This document shows, one piece after another, positions 1-5,598 of a DNA stretch of 5,649 nucleotides. Source of the stretch: CAVDWX01 sp963612735 (GTDB taxonomy: Bacteria > Bacillota_I > Bacilli_A > RFN20 > CAG-826). The stretch's first letter is position 1; the number at the start of each line of letters is the position of its first letter. Below the pieces are notes generated by a model. That model was not told the origin of the DNA. It was given only the letters and a program-made list of their open reading frames with translations, and did no database searches. The position numbers were made by a program, and so were the translations under genes. Location: contig CAVDWX010000057.1 of assembly GCA_963612735.1 (NCBI GenBank), forward strand, positions 1 through 5,649. The letters run 5' to 3'.

Positions 1-72
1 GTGTATTTTCCTGATTTTAAGCATATCGGCCCAGAATCACCCAAAACAAAAAACCACGATATAATCGAATAA
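1..72 (+). CDS. Possible C-terminal tail of a protein running off the left edge
   Basis: Frame 1 is open from the first base to a TAA at 70-72 and reads ...VYFPDFKHIGPESPKTKNHDIIE. The tail is polar and charged, with mixed codon use that looks like coding sequence, and the frame closes just before the hairpin at 77-101. The other two plus frames contain stops in this stretch. I do not recognise the protein. With only 23 codons the frame could be open by chance, and nothing upstream is visible. If real, the gene converges on the tRNA cluster. Confidence 0.35.
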   Translation: MYFPDFKHIGPESPKTKNHDIIE

Positions 73-101
73 AAAAGGACTGACATTTATCGTATCAATC
101 C
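71..101 (-). terminator. Rho-independent terminator of the tRNA cluster
   Basis: On the minus strand GGATTGA and TCAGTCC pair (one G.U), extended by two inner pairs to about 9 bp around a CGATAAA loop, and are followed directly by TTTTTT. It lies 14 nt beyond the CCA end of tRNA-Gly, where a tRNA operon terminator is expected. The same hairpin on the plus strand lacks a T tract, so it is a weaker terminator for any gene entering from the left. Confidence 0.8.
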
Positions 102-114
102 AATTCTAGTAATG

Positions 115-188
115 TGGAGCACTCGACGGGAATCGAACCCGCGTATTCAGCTTGGGAAGCTAACGTTCTACCATTGAACCACGAATGC
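115..188 (-). tRNA. tRNA-Gly, anticodon CCC
   Basis: A complete 74-nt cloverleaf. The acceptor stem GCATTCG/CGAGTGC has one G.U pair, the discriminator is U, and CCA is encoded. The D arm contains AATGGTA, and the anticodon stem is TTAGC/GCTGA with loop TTCCCAA. The T arm is GCGGG-TTCGATT-CCCGT. Positions 34-36 of the loop are CCC, so it reads GGG codons. It is the last gene of the three-tRNA cluster, separated from tRNA-Val by 58 AT-rich bases that contain a hairpin. Confidence 0.97.
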
Positions 189-213
189 GAATATAAATAT
201 ATTATCTTATTTA

Positions 214-240
214 ATATAAAGGGCAACGAATTGTTGCCCG
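214..240 (-). terminator. Hairpin between tRNA-Val and tRNA-Gly, possible weak terminator or processing site
   Basis: A perfect 7-bp inverted repeat GGGCAAC/GTTGCCC encloses a 5-nt loop at 221-239. On the minus strand it is followed by TTTATATTAAAT, an interrupted T tract. It could partly terminate the Thr-Val transcript, or act as a spacer hairpin for tRNA processing. No clear promoter lies between it and tRNA-Gly, so read-through to tRNA-Gly and the final terminator at 71-101 seems likely. Confidence 0.45.
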
Positions 241-246
241 ATTTGT

Positions 247-322
247 TGGTGGATACTGAGGGGATCGAACCCCCGACCTCCTGTACGTCAAACAGGTGCT
301 CTCCCAGCTGAGCTAAATATCC
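247..322 (-). tRNA. tRNA-Val, anticodon GAC
   Basis: A complete 76-nt cloverleaf with acceptor stem GGATATT/AGTATCC, discriminator A and encoded CCA. The D arm contains AGCTGGGA. The anticodon stem is CCTGT/ACAGG with loop TTGACGT, giving anticodon GAC for GTC/GTT codons. The T arm is CGGGG-TTCGATC-CCCTC type. Only 3 nt separate it from tRNA-Thr upstream, so the two must be processed from one transcript. Confidence 0.97.
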
Positions 323-325
323 AAC

Positions 326-402
326 TGGTGCCGACTATAGGAATTGAACCTACAACCTACTGATTACGATTCAGTTGCTCTACCGGATTGAGCTAAGTCG
401 GC
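326..402 (-). tRNA. tRNA-Thr, anticodon CGU
   Basis: A complete 77-nt cloverleaf with acceptor stem GCCGACT/AGTCGGC, discriminator A and encoded CCA. The D arm has loop AATCCGGTA. The anticodon stem is ACTGA/TCAGT with loop ATCGTAA, giving CGU, which reads ACG. The T arm is GTAGG-TTCAATT-CCTAT. It is the first gene of the cluster and starts about 12 nt after the predicted transcription start. Confidence 0.97.
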
Positions 403-420
403 AACTGTAGTCGCTCAATT

Positions 421-449
421 ATATTATGGTAATCTAGATTAAAGTGCAA
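421..449 (-). promoter_or_regulatory. Promoter of the tRNA cluster
   Basis: On the minus strand, TTGCAC (444-449) is followed after 17 bp by TAATAT (421-426). An overlapping TATAAT sits at 418-423 with a longer spacer. The predicted start near 414 leaves a leader of about 12 nt before tRNA-Thr. The -35 box begins only 7 nt beyond the stop codon of the oxidoreductase. No T-tract terminator separates the two, so read-through from the oxidoreductase gene may also feed the tRNAs. Confidence 0.6.
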
Positions 450-456
450 CCATTTT

Positions 457-1974
457 TTACGATTTGACAAAAGCTTTTTTACTACTTTTAGTACTAAGTT
501 GAATCTTTTCTTTACGGCATACCATTTCAATTGCCTTTTTTCCATTGACTAAAGCAAGAGGAAGTCCACCAGGAGAAAACATCCATTGTCCCGCTAAAAG
601 GAGGTTTTTAATACCAGGCACTTTCCCGTCATGACATACTAGTTTAGAAAAAGGGCGGAATAAAAATGACATATATTCTCCTCGAGGAGCGTTAGTATAT
701 CTTCTCATTGTTAAAGGAGTGGCCACATCTAAACACGTAATATCATTTCTACATTGAGGGAATTTTTTAACAATTCTACCGATAATAATATCACCAATAT
801 GTTTCTTACATTTCTGATATTCCGTTGGATTTTTAGAAAGTTTTTCCCAAAAATCAAATGTATTTGAATATTGATCAAGCAACACTTCACTAGTGATATA
901 GCCATCATTAGAATAGGTTTCTTTATCATAATTAAATTGTCTTAAAGTAATGACTGATATAAGTTCATCACCAATATAAAACGGTTCAACTTCAAAAGAA
1001 TAAGGAGAAGGAATATTTAAATCTTTCATCTTGAGAGAAACTAAGCAACACGAAGGAGCAATGTGCTTATTCGGTTTATTAAATCGCTTAGTAAATTTTA
1101 AGATATAGCTAGAAGGAGGAAGTAAATTATTAATAGCGTAATTGACATCCATAGCCATGATGTAATAATCCGCAAAATAAACTCTTCCATCTTTTAATTT
1201 AACGTGTTTAATTTTCTTTTTATGAACATCAAGAGAATCTACTTCCGAATTTAATAAAAGTGTTCCACCAAGTGAAAGGAAGCGAGTTTTCATTCTTTCC
1301 ACCATCGGTTTAGATCCACCAATGGGAATACCACCATTATTAAATGCCACCGTAGCGTAAGAATAGATGAGCGAATATAAATTTCCAGGTCCAGGTTGAG
1401 CATGACTTATAGCCCATCTTAAAACTGGGCTTTTAAACTTTTTAGCGTATTTTTCGCAGCTCATCATCATATTTTTAAAATAATCAGGTGAAGCTAGTAA
1501 TAAATCTAAACCTAATCGCATATATTGACGAATTGAAAACGAATCGCCAATGGGAAGTTCAATATTACCAACTGCATAAACCATATCAAAGAAATGAGTT
1601 ATCTCTTTTTTATCCTCAGGAGATAAAGCAATCCAAGAGGCTTCAGCTTTTTCTAAATCGCGATAAAAAGAAACTTTCTTTCCTTCGTATTCAAAAGTTC
1701 CCCAACTCGGTAGATAAATGAGATCATCTTGACTAGAAAAGGCACCAACATTTTTCCAAATAGAAGAAAGAATGCTATCTTCATTAGTGCCAGTTAACCA
1801 ATGGATACAGCCATCGATATACATGCCATTACGATACCAACCAGTACAAAATCCGCCAACAGAAGGATTCTTTTCTAAGATAATTGCATGTAGTCCACAT
1901 TGTTCAGCATAAATCCCAGCGGTTAAACCACTGACACCGCCCCCGATGATAATGACTGATTTATTTTGATTCAT
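457..1974 (-). CDS. Phytoene-desaturase-like NAD(P)/FAD-dependent oxidoreductase
   Basis: This 505-aa flavoprotein belongs to the phytoene desaturase/retinol saturase-like group (COG1233 type). The N-terminus is a classic FAD Rossmann fold: IIIGGGVSGLTAG at residues 8-20, then the acidic end of beta-2 (ILEKN, E34) that binds the ribose, then VGGFCTG near 39-45. A C-terminal FAD-contact segment, LLLAGQW...PGGLPLALVNGKKA (458-481), is also typical, as is the preceding DVATPLT...G segment. The middle is the variable substrate domain. There is no signal peptide. The family oxidises or reduces C=C bonds in hydrophobic substrates, but the substrate here cannot be told, and no isoprenoid or lipid gene is in view. 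I chose ATG at 1974 because the Rossmann fold should start within a few residues. An in-frame TTG at 1998 would add 8 unlikely residues and lie about 6 nt from the predicted transcription start. Neither start has a good ribosome binding site. The gene stands alone, divergent from the ATPase. Confidence 0.9.
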   Translation of the reverse strand: MNQNKSVIIIGGGVSGLTAGIYAEQCGLHAIILEKNPSVGGFCTGWYRNGMYIDGCIHWLTGTNEDSILSSIWKNVGAFSSQDDLIYLPSWGTFEYEGKKVSFYRDLEKAEASWIALSPEDKKEITHFFDMVYAVGNIELPIGDSFSIRQYMRLGLDLLLASPDYFKNMMMSCEKYAKKFKSPVLRWAISHAQPGPGNLYSLIYSYATVAFNNGGIPIGGSKPMVERMKTRFLSLGGTLLLNSEVDSLDVHKKKIKHVKLKDGRVYFADYYIMAMDVNYAINNLLPPSSYILKFTKRFNKPNKHIAPSCCLVSLKMKDLNIPSPYSFEVEPFYIGDELISVITLRQFNYDKETYSNDGYITSEVLLDQYSNTFDFWEKLSKNPTEYQKCKKHIGDIIIGRIVKKFPQCRNDITCLDVATPLTMRRYTNAPRGEYMSFLFRPFSKLVCHDGKVPGIKNLLLAGQWMFSPGGLPLALVNGKKAIEMVCRKEKIQLSTKSSKKAFVKS

Positions 1975-2010
1975 AGATAATATTATTCGACCAAGCAAAG
2001 TCTAATACAT

Positions 2011-2039
2011 ATAATAAATTAAAATCTAATAAATAACAA
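2011..2039 (-). promoter_or_regulatory. Promoter of the oxidoreductase gene
   Basis: On the minus strand, TTGTTA (2034-2039), a 17-bp spacer, then TATTAT (2011-2016). The predicted start is near 2004, giving a leader of about 30 nt to the ATG at 1974. That leader shows no AGGAG-like sequence. The region is very AT-rich, so a chance match is possible. Confidence 0.5.
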
Positions 2040-2091
2040 ACTAAATTGTGCGGTTAAATCAATATAAATTTACTATCGGCTAATTAAACAA

Positions 2092-2352
2092 ATGCCGTTT
2101 GCAATTTATAGGTAATTCAATAAAAAAGGAAGAATTACAAAATAGCGGATGATAAATAGCCATTATTTTTTAAATCTTGCTTCATCATAATATCGCTCTT
2201 TATACGATTATATTTTGTTATTTTGTAATCGTATTTGTCACACTAACATCAACAATACAAAGGACAAACTTTCTCATTAACATCTAATGAAAACCTAAAA
2301 TTCTTATAAAAAGTATTTTTTAATTAAGCTACCGACAAATTGCAAACTGCAT
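2092..2352. repeat. MITE-like element: 261 bp with inverted ends and a central hairpin
   Basis: The left end ATGCCGTTTGCAATTT (2092-2107) and right end AAATTGCAAACTGCAT (2337-2352) are inverted copies with 15 of 16 matches. The similarity decays inward through GGTA and an AATnAAAAAA run to about 38 bp per arm. The centre holds a perfect 9-bp inverted repeat ATACGATTA/TAATCGTAT (2202-2210/2226-2234), almost at the midpoint. A smaller one, GTAATTC/GAATTAC, lies at 2112-2138. The element fills the space between the two divergent promoters, and no gene over 20 codons is visible in it. No clear target-site duplication flanks it, so mobility is unproven. It could instead be a large structured regulatory palindrome. 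Confidence 0.5.
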
Positions 2353-2365
2353 CAGCAAGTAATTG

Positions 2366-2394
2366 TTAACTATTAAATTAATTTAATATATAAT
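2366..2394 (+). promoter_or_regulatory. Promoter of the riboswitch-ATPase transcript
   Basis: A perfect TATAAT -10 box at 2389-2394 is preceded at 17 bp by TTAACT (2366-2371), a 4/6 match to TTGACA. The predicted start at about 2401 falls exactly at the first base of the riboswitch, which supports both calls. Confidence 0.7.
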
Positions 2395-2401
2395 ACAGGC
2401 A

Positions 2402-2487
2402 ATCGGGAGTAGCAAAGTAGAGAACCGACATCACGATACAAAGAAGTTGTATCCGGAACCCTACCATATAATTATGCGCGAGACGAT
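2402..2487 (+). promoter_or_regulatory. yybP-ykoY (manganese) riboswitch aptamer
   Basis: The leader has the hallmark L1 sequences of this class: GGGAGTAGC at 2405-2413 and GCGAGA at 2478-2483, closed by the short P1 helix ATCG/CGAT (2402-2405/2484-2487). Compare GGGGAGUAGC...GCAAGA in the known Lactococcus aptamer. Between them lies a long arm with three stacked helices: GTAG/CTAC (2417-2420/2461-2464), CCG/CGG (2425-2427/2454-2456) and GATACAA/TTGTATC (2435-2441/2447-2453). The internal loop contains the conserved-looking ACATCAC. A last small hairpin CATA-taat-TATG (2465-2476) follows. Family members bind Mn2+ between two docked loops and switch on Mn2+ or Ca2+ exporters, including P-type ATPases. 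Assignment is by motif and context, from memory of the consensus. Confidence 0.85.
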
Positions 2488-2508
2488 AAGTTAAGGAGTA
2501 ATTATATG
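2465..2508 (+). promoter_or_regulatory. Proposed translational expression platform, with ribosome binding site
   Basis: The ribosome binding site AAGGAG (2493-2498) lies 7 nt before ATG 2506. The decamer CATATAATTA (2465-2474), part of the last aptamer hairpin, is the exact reverse complement of TAATTATATG (2499-2508), which includes the start codon. A U.G pair extends this by one. Pairing would bury the start codon and is incompatible with the aptamer hairpin, so folding of the aptamer should free the start. No T-tract terminator lies between aptamer and gene, which favours control of translation. This mechanism is inferred. Confidence 0.5.
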
Positions 2509-5280
2509 TTTGAAGAAAAAACTGTTACTAATGTTGTTGAACAATTAAATACTGATTTAGAAAATGGTCTAACTAATTTAGAAGCATCAAAACGCTTATC
2601 TACATATGGACCTAATAAATTAAAAGAAAAGAAAAAGAAGTCCTGGATAAGGATATTTTTTGAGCAGATGAATAATCCAATGATTTTCGTTCTGTTCGCC
2701 GCTATTGCAGTGACCATCGGTGTATCGATATATGAAACTATTAAATGTGCAAATAATGGTTGGATAATAAACGGAGAAAAGGTAACCAATCCTTTTATCG
2801 AAGTTGGAGATTGGCCTGATGTTATCATTGTTTTAGTTGTCATATTATTAAATTCTTTAATCGGCACCATTCAAGAAGTAAAAGCTGCAACATCATTAGA
2901 TGCTTTAAAAAATTTAGCGGCCCCTGAATGTCATGTCATTAGAGATGGGAAAAGAAGCAAAATCAAATCCCAAGAATTGGTTCCTGGAGATGTTGTGATA
3001 TTAGAAGAAGGCGATACTGTAGGAGCGGATCTTAGACTAGTTGAAACTGTCAACTTAAAAATCAATGAATCATCATTAACTGGTGAATCAGTACCTGTTT
3101 TAAAAAATAGCGAAATTACTTTTACTAATGAAGTCGGCATTGGAGATCGAGTTAATTTAGCCTTCATGTCCACTCCTGTCACCTATGGAAGAGGGAAGGG
3201 AATCGTTATTTCAACCGGTATGAATACGGAAATCGGTCGTATCGCTAAAGCACTCGATGAAGAGGAAGAAGAACAAACCCCACTTCAAAAAATCTTAGCA
3301 AAATTAAGCAAAGTTCTTGGTATATTTACCCTAGGAATTGTCGTTTTAGTTTTAATTGTCGATATTATTTATATTTTTGTTCATAATCAGCAAAACGATA
3401 TTTCTTCTTGGATTGATAGCGTTTTAAGCGCGATTGCATTAGCGGTCGCAGCCATCCCCGAAGGTTTAGCGGCAGTGGTGACAATTGTCCTTTCAATTGG
3501 TGTTCAAAGAATGGTTAAAGCTAATACCGTGGTAAGAAAGTTGCCTAGTGTCGAAACTTTAGGGGCGGTTTCAATTGTTTGTAGCGATAAAACTGGAACT
3601 CTAACTGAAAATAAAATGACGGTTGTTGAGGCTTATACATATGGTCATTATTATAATGAAGATAACTTTAATGAAAATAATAAGGATAAAGATGATTTAA
3701 CGATACTCGCTAAGGGAATGTCATTATGTTCTAACGCTTCTATTGATAACGGTGTATACGGCGATCCTACTGAAATTTGTTTAGTTGTTTTAGCTAATAA
3801 ATTCAACATGCATAAAGATGACTTAGAAAAAGAATTCCCGCGTGTGGATGAACTACCATTCGATAGCGAAAGAAAGATGATGTCGACAAAACATCTTAAC
3901 AAAGATAAATATATCGTCTTTACAAAAGGGGCCTTGGATAGTATTTTGCTCCACACCACTAAAATATTAATAAATGGGGAAATAAAAGATATTAATAAAG
4001 ATCATATCGATGAAATATATAAAGCCAATAAATATTTCTCAGATAAAGCATTAAGAGTATTAGCGTTAGCCTATAAATATGATGATAATGATATAAGTGA
4101 AGATAATTTAATCTTCGTTGGTTTAACCGCGATGATTGATCCTGCACGAAAAGAAGCTAAGCCAGCCGTTCAAACTTTTAAAAATGCCGGAATTACCACT
4201 ATTATGATTACAGGCGATCATATCGATACAGCTTTTGCCATTGCTAAAAAACTCGGTATTGCTGAGGATATAAGTCAATGCATGATGGGAAAAGACATCG
4301 ATAAATTATCTTTTGAAGAATTGAAAGAAAAAGTAAAAACACTGCGAGTATTTGCTCGTGTTTCTCCACAAAATAAAGTATCAATTGTAAAAGCGTTTAA
4401 AGAAAACGGTAATATATGCGCGATGACAGGAGACGGAGTTAATGATGCACCGTCTTTAAAAGCCGCGGATATCGGTATTGCTATGGGCATTACCGGCACT
4501 GATGTGGCTAAATCTTCCGCGGATATGGTTTTAGTGGATGATAATTTTGCTTCAATTGAAAAAGCGGTCGAAGAAGGACGTGGAATATACACTAATATCA
4601 AGAAGACAGTTTTATTTCTTCTTTCAAGCAATATCGCTGAAGTTTTAGCAATGTTTATTGTCATTTGTTTAGGCTTCCCATCTCCTTTTATTGCCATTCA
4701 CTTATTATGGATTAATTTGGTAACTGATTCTCTTCCTGCGATTGCTCTAGGCATGGATCCAAAAGATCCAAATAATATGAACGAAAAACCACGTGGTAAA
4801 GATGAAACGTTATTTTCTAAAGGCGGATATCTAACAACCATTGGCTATGGAGCATTAATCACAATTTCAGTCTTATTAGCTTATTTTAGTGCTTTTTGGC
4901 TAAATGGTATTACCGATTGGATGAGCATAGTTAATGTTACATCTTTAGAAAATGGAGAGGCTATACTTCTTCAAGCTCGCACGATGGCTTTCGTCGCGTT
5001 AGCCATATCTGAATTAGTTCATATGGTTGGGATGTCTAATCAAAACCGAAGCTTTATTCATGTCTTTAAAAACAAAAACTGGATGATGTTATTAGCCTTT
5101 GTGCTCGGCTTAGCTTTGCAACTATTTGTTATTGAAGTGCCATTTATGCAAGATATTTTTTCTACCGCTAATTTGACATGGCAAGAATGGCTTATTACAG
5201 CCTCTATGTGTGTTACTCCTTTAATTGCTCATGAGATTGTTGCTTTATTGAAATTTATTAAAAGAAAAATAAATAAATAA
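2506..5280 (+). CDS. P2A-type cation-transporting ATPase, probable Mn2+/Ca2+ exporter
   Basis: A full-length 924-aa membrane pump. Domains in order: N-terminal actuator part; M1-M2 (about 58-77, 104-124); actuator loop with SLTGES (190-195); M3-M4 (about 268-331) with VAAIPEGL (314-321); phosphorylation site SDKTGTLT (360-367, Asp361 phosphorylated); nucleotide domain with GDPTE (419-423), PFDSERKMMS (451-460) and KGA (474-476); DPAR (545-548), TGDH (569-572) and the hinge TGDGVNDAP (641-649); then M5-M10 (about 700-914). Residues matching SERCA ion site II are present (V314, A315, I317, E319, N737, D741), with N709, E712 and T740 of site I. The position of SERCA E908 seems to be Q846, suggesting one ion per cycle, as in bacterial LMCA1-like pumps. 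The strong ribosome binding site fixes the start. The upstream Mn2+ riboswitch points to export of Mn2+, Ca2+ or both; sequence alone does not decide. It is monocistronic, with a terminator following. Confidence 0.95.
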   Translation: MFEEKTVTNVVEQLNTDLENGLTNLEASKRLSTYGPNKLKEKKKKSWIRIFFEQMNNPMIFVLFAAIAVTIGVSIYETIKCANNGWIINGEKVTNPFIEVGDWPDVIIVLVVILLNSLIGTIQEVKAATSLDALKNLAAPECHVIRDGKRSKIKSQELVPGDVVILEEGDTVGADLRLVETVNLKINESSLTGESVPVLKNSEITFTNEVGIGDRVNLAFMSTPVTYGRGKGIVISTGMNTEIGRIAKALDEEEEEQTPLQKILAKLSKVLGIFTLGIVVLVLIVDIIYIFVHNQQNDISSWIDSVLSAIALAVAAIPEGLAAVVTIVLSIGVQRMVKANTVVRKLPSVETLGAVSIVCSDKTGTLTENKMTVVEAYTYGHYYNEDNFNENNKDKDDLTILAKGMSLCSNASIDNGVYGDPTEICLVVLANKFNMHKDDLEKEFPRVDELPFDSERKMMSTKHLNKDKYIVFTKGALDSILLHTTKILINGEIKDINKDHIDEIYKANKYFSDKALRVLALAYKYDDNDISEDNLIFVGLTAMIDPARKEAKPAVQTFKNAGITTIMITGDHIDTAFAIAKKLGIAEDISQCMMGKDIDKLSFEELKEKVKTLRVFARVSPQNKVSIVKAFKENGNICAMTGDGVNDAPSLKAADIGIAMGITGTDVAKSSADMVLVDDNFASIEKAVEEGRGIYTNIKKTVLFLLSSNIAEVLAMFIVICLGFPSPFIAIHLLWINLVTDSLPAIALGMDPKDPNNMNEKPRGKDETLFSKGGYLTTIGYGALITISVLLAYFSAFWLNGITDWMSIVNVTSLENGEAILLQARTMAFVALAISELVHMVGMSNQNRSFIHVFKNKNWMMLLAFVLGLALQLFVIEVPFMQDIFSTANLTWQEWLITASMCVTPLIAHEIVALLKFIKRKINK

Positions 5281-5304
5281 ATTCAATTTAAAAATAGCAA
5301 AGGA

Positions 5305-5340
5305 TAAAAGAGTCATAAGTCACTATGACCTTTTATTTAT
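5305..5340 (+). terminator. Rho-independent terminator of the ATPase gene
   Basis: The stem is ATAAAAG plus GTCATA on the left and TATGAC plus CTTTTAT on the right, with one bulged A (5311) and loop AGTCAC. It gives about 13 bp ending in the T-rich run CTTTTATTTAT. It lies 24 nt after the stop codon and separates the ATPase from the small-ORF unit to the right. Confidence 0.8.
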
Positions 5341-5386
5341 ATGCGTATAGAAAATATTTTTAGCAAAAATAACTTTTTTTCGTAAT

Positions 5387-5416
5387 TTTTTCGTATTTCT
5401 TCTCTATTTATATATG
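5387..5416 (+). promoter_or_regulatory. Weak candidate promoter for the small-ORF unit
   Basis: A T-rich -35-like TTTTTC (5387-5392) is followed by TATATG (5411-5416) with an overlapping TATATA, just before GGGGG. The match is poor and the surroundings are all A/T. Its main support is position: a transcript starting near 5420 would have a short leader before the strong ribosome binding site at 5435. The stretch 5341-5410 otherwise holds only A/T tracts, and I see no gene in it. Confidence 0.25.
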
Positions 5417-5442
5417 GGGGTAGAAATACTTCCTAGGAGGCT

Positions 5443-5517
5443 ATGCTGATGCATAAGCACCTAATTCTAGGGTTTTGCATTAGTAAAAAGGCGAAGGCTA
5501 GAAAGGAAAAAAGATGA
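5443..5517 (+). CDS. Short basic leader ORF overlapping a hydrophobic peptide gene
   Basis: The frame opens at ATG 5443 (24 codons) or more likely ATG 5449 (22 codons, beginning MHKHLILGFCIS and ending KKAKARKEKR). A consensus ribosome binding site AGGAGG at 5435-5440 lies 8 nt before the second ATG but only 2 nt before the first. The peptide has a short hydrophobic stretch and then a strongly basic tail. Its TGA (5515-5517) overlaps the next ATG (5514) as ATGA, a sign of translational coupling. The start codon lies inside a predicted stem (5446-5483). I do not recognise the peptide. By analogy with mok in hok/sok it may exist mainly to gate translation of the downstream ORF. It could also be a chance frame, but the ribosome binding site and exact overlap argue against that. 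Confidence 0.5.
   Translation: MLMHKHLILGFCISKKAKARKEKR
5445..5484 (+). other. Stem-loop around the leader ORF start
   Basis: CTGATGCA (5446-5453) pairs with TGCATTAG (5476-5483) with one G.U, and an inner CCTA-attc-TAGG hairpin (5460-5471) stacks within. The ribosome binding site at 5435-5440 stays outside the stem, while the ATG at 5449 is inside. It could regulate initiation or be the contact site for an antisense RNA. Confidence 0.45.
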
Positions 5518-5573
5518 CGGAGATAATCCTGATTCTAATTCTTGTTCTACTGATTGTAAATAAAAAGGGCTAA
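5514..5573 (+). CDS. 19-residue hydrophobic peptide, candidate type I toxin
   Basis: The ORF encodes MTEIILILILVLLIVNKKG: two polar residues, then about 12 uninterrupted Ile/Leu/Val residues, then a basic NKKG tail, so a minimal single membrane-spanning helix. It has its own ribosome binding site-like AAAGGA (5502-5507) 6 nt before the ATG, and it overlaps the stop codon of the leader ORF. Size and composition match small membrane toxins of type I toxin-antitoxin systems, such as the 18-19 aa Ibs peptides of enterobacteria, though no sequence homology is claimed. An antisense promoter faces it from 5599-5627, as such loci require. Alternatives are a small membrane protein without toxicity, or a regulatory leader for a gene beyond the window. 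Confidence 0.55.
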   Translation: MTEIILILILVLLIVNKKG

Positions 5574-5584
5574 TAAAGAGCCCC
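5561..5584 (-). terminator. Minus-strand intrinsic terminator overlapping the 3' end of the peptide ORF
   Basis: On the minus strand GGGCT and AGCCC (5 bp, plus an outer G.U) enclose CTTTATT and are followed by TTTTTATTT. The plus strand has the same hairpin but no T tract, so it should terminate only leftward transcription. It lies just inside the promoter at 5599-5627 and would stop that transcript after about 30 nt. The short stem may allow read-through. Confidence 0.55.
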
Positions 5585-5592
5585 AAACAAAC
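5562..5592 (-). ncRNA. Putative short antisense RNA against the hydrophobic peptide ORF
   Basis: Inferred from the promoter at 5599-5627 (start near G5592) and the terminator at 5561-5584. The product as drawn would be about 30 nt, covering the last codons of the peptide ORF. That is short for an antitoxin RNA. Read-through to a longer RNA covering the ribosome binding sites is equally plausible, as is the view that the terminator serves another leftward gene. Confidence 0.3.
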
Positions 5593-5598
5593 AGTTAG

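Noticed and set aside
114..311. Open plus-strand frame of 65 codons
   Set aside because: It lies across the antisense of tRNA-Gly and tRNA-Val. The cloverleaf structures explain the sequence, and the protein contains the usual antisense-tRNA motif GIEP.
2135..2188. Minus-strand ORF of 17 codons (starting MMKQDLKNNG) inside the palindromic element
   Set aside because: Only a faint AAAGAG precedes it, there is no promoter of note, and it is of chance length in AT-rich DNA. It sits between the inverted arms, so the repeat is the better explanation.
2234..2268. TTTGTC...GACAAA inverted repeat
   Set aside because: It is 6 bp with a 23-nt gap and no T tract, which is expected by chance in this composition.
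2502..4697. Several minus-strand frames of 83-140 codons opposite the ATPase
   Set aside because: They are antisense shadows of a clearly coding gene with all P-type ATPase motifs. None has a ribosome binding site or recognisable domain.
5361..5391. AAAAATAACTTTTTTT as a second terminator after the ATPase
   Set aside because: The stem is only A/T pairs and too weak. The GC-containing hairpin at 5305-5335 already serves as the terminator.
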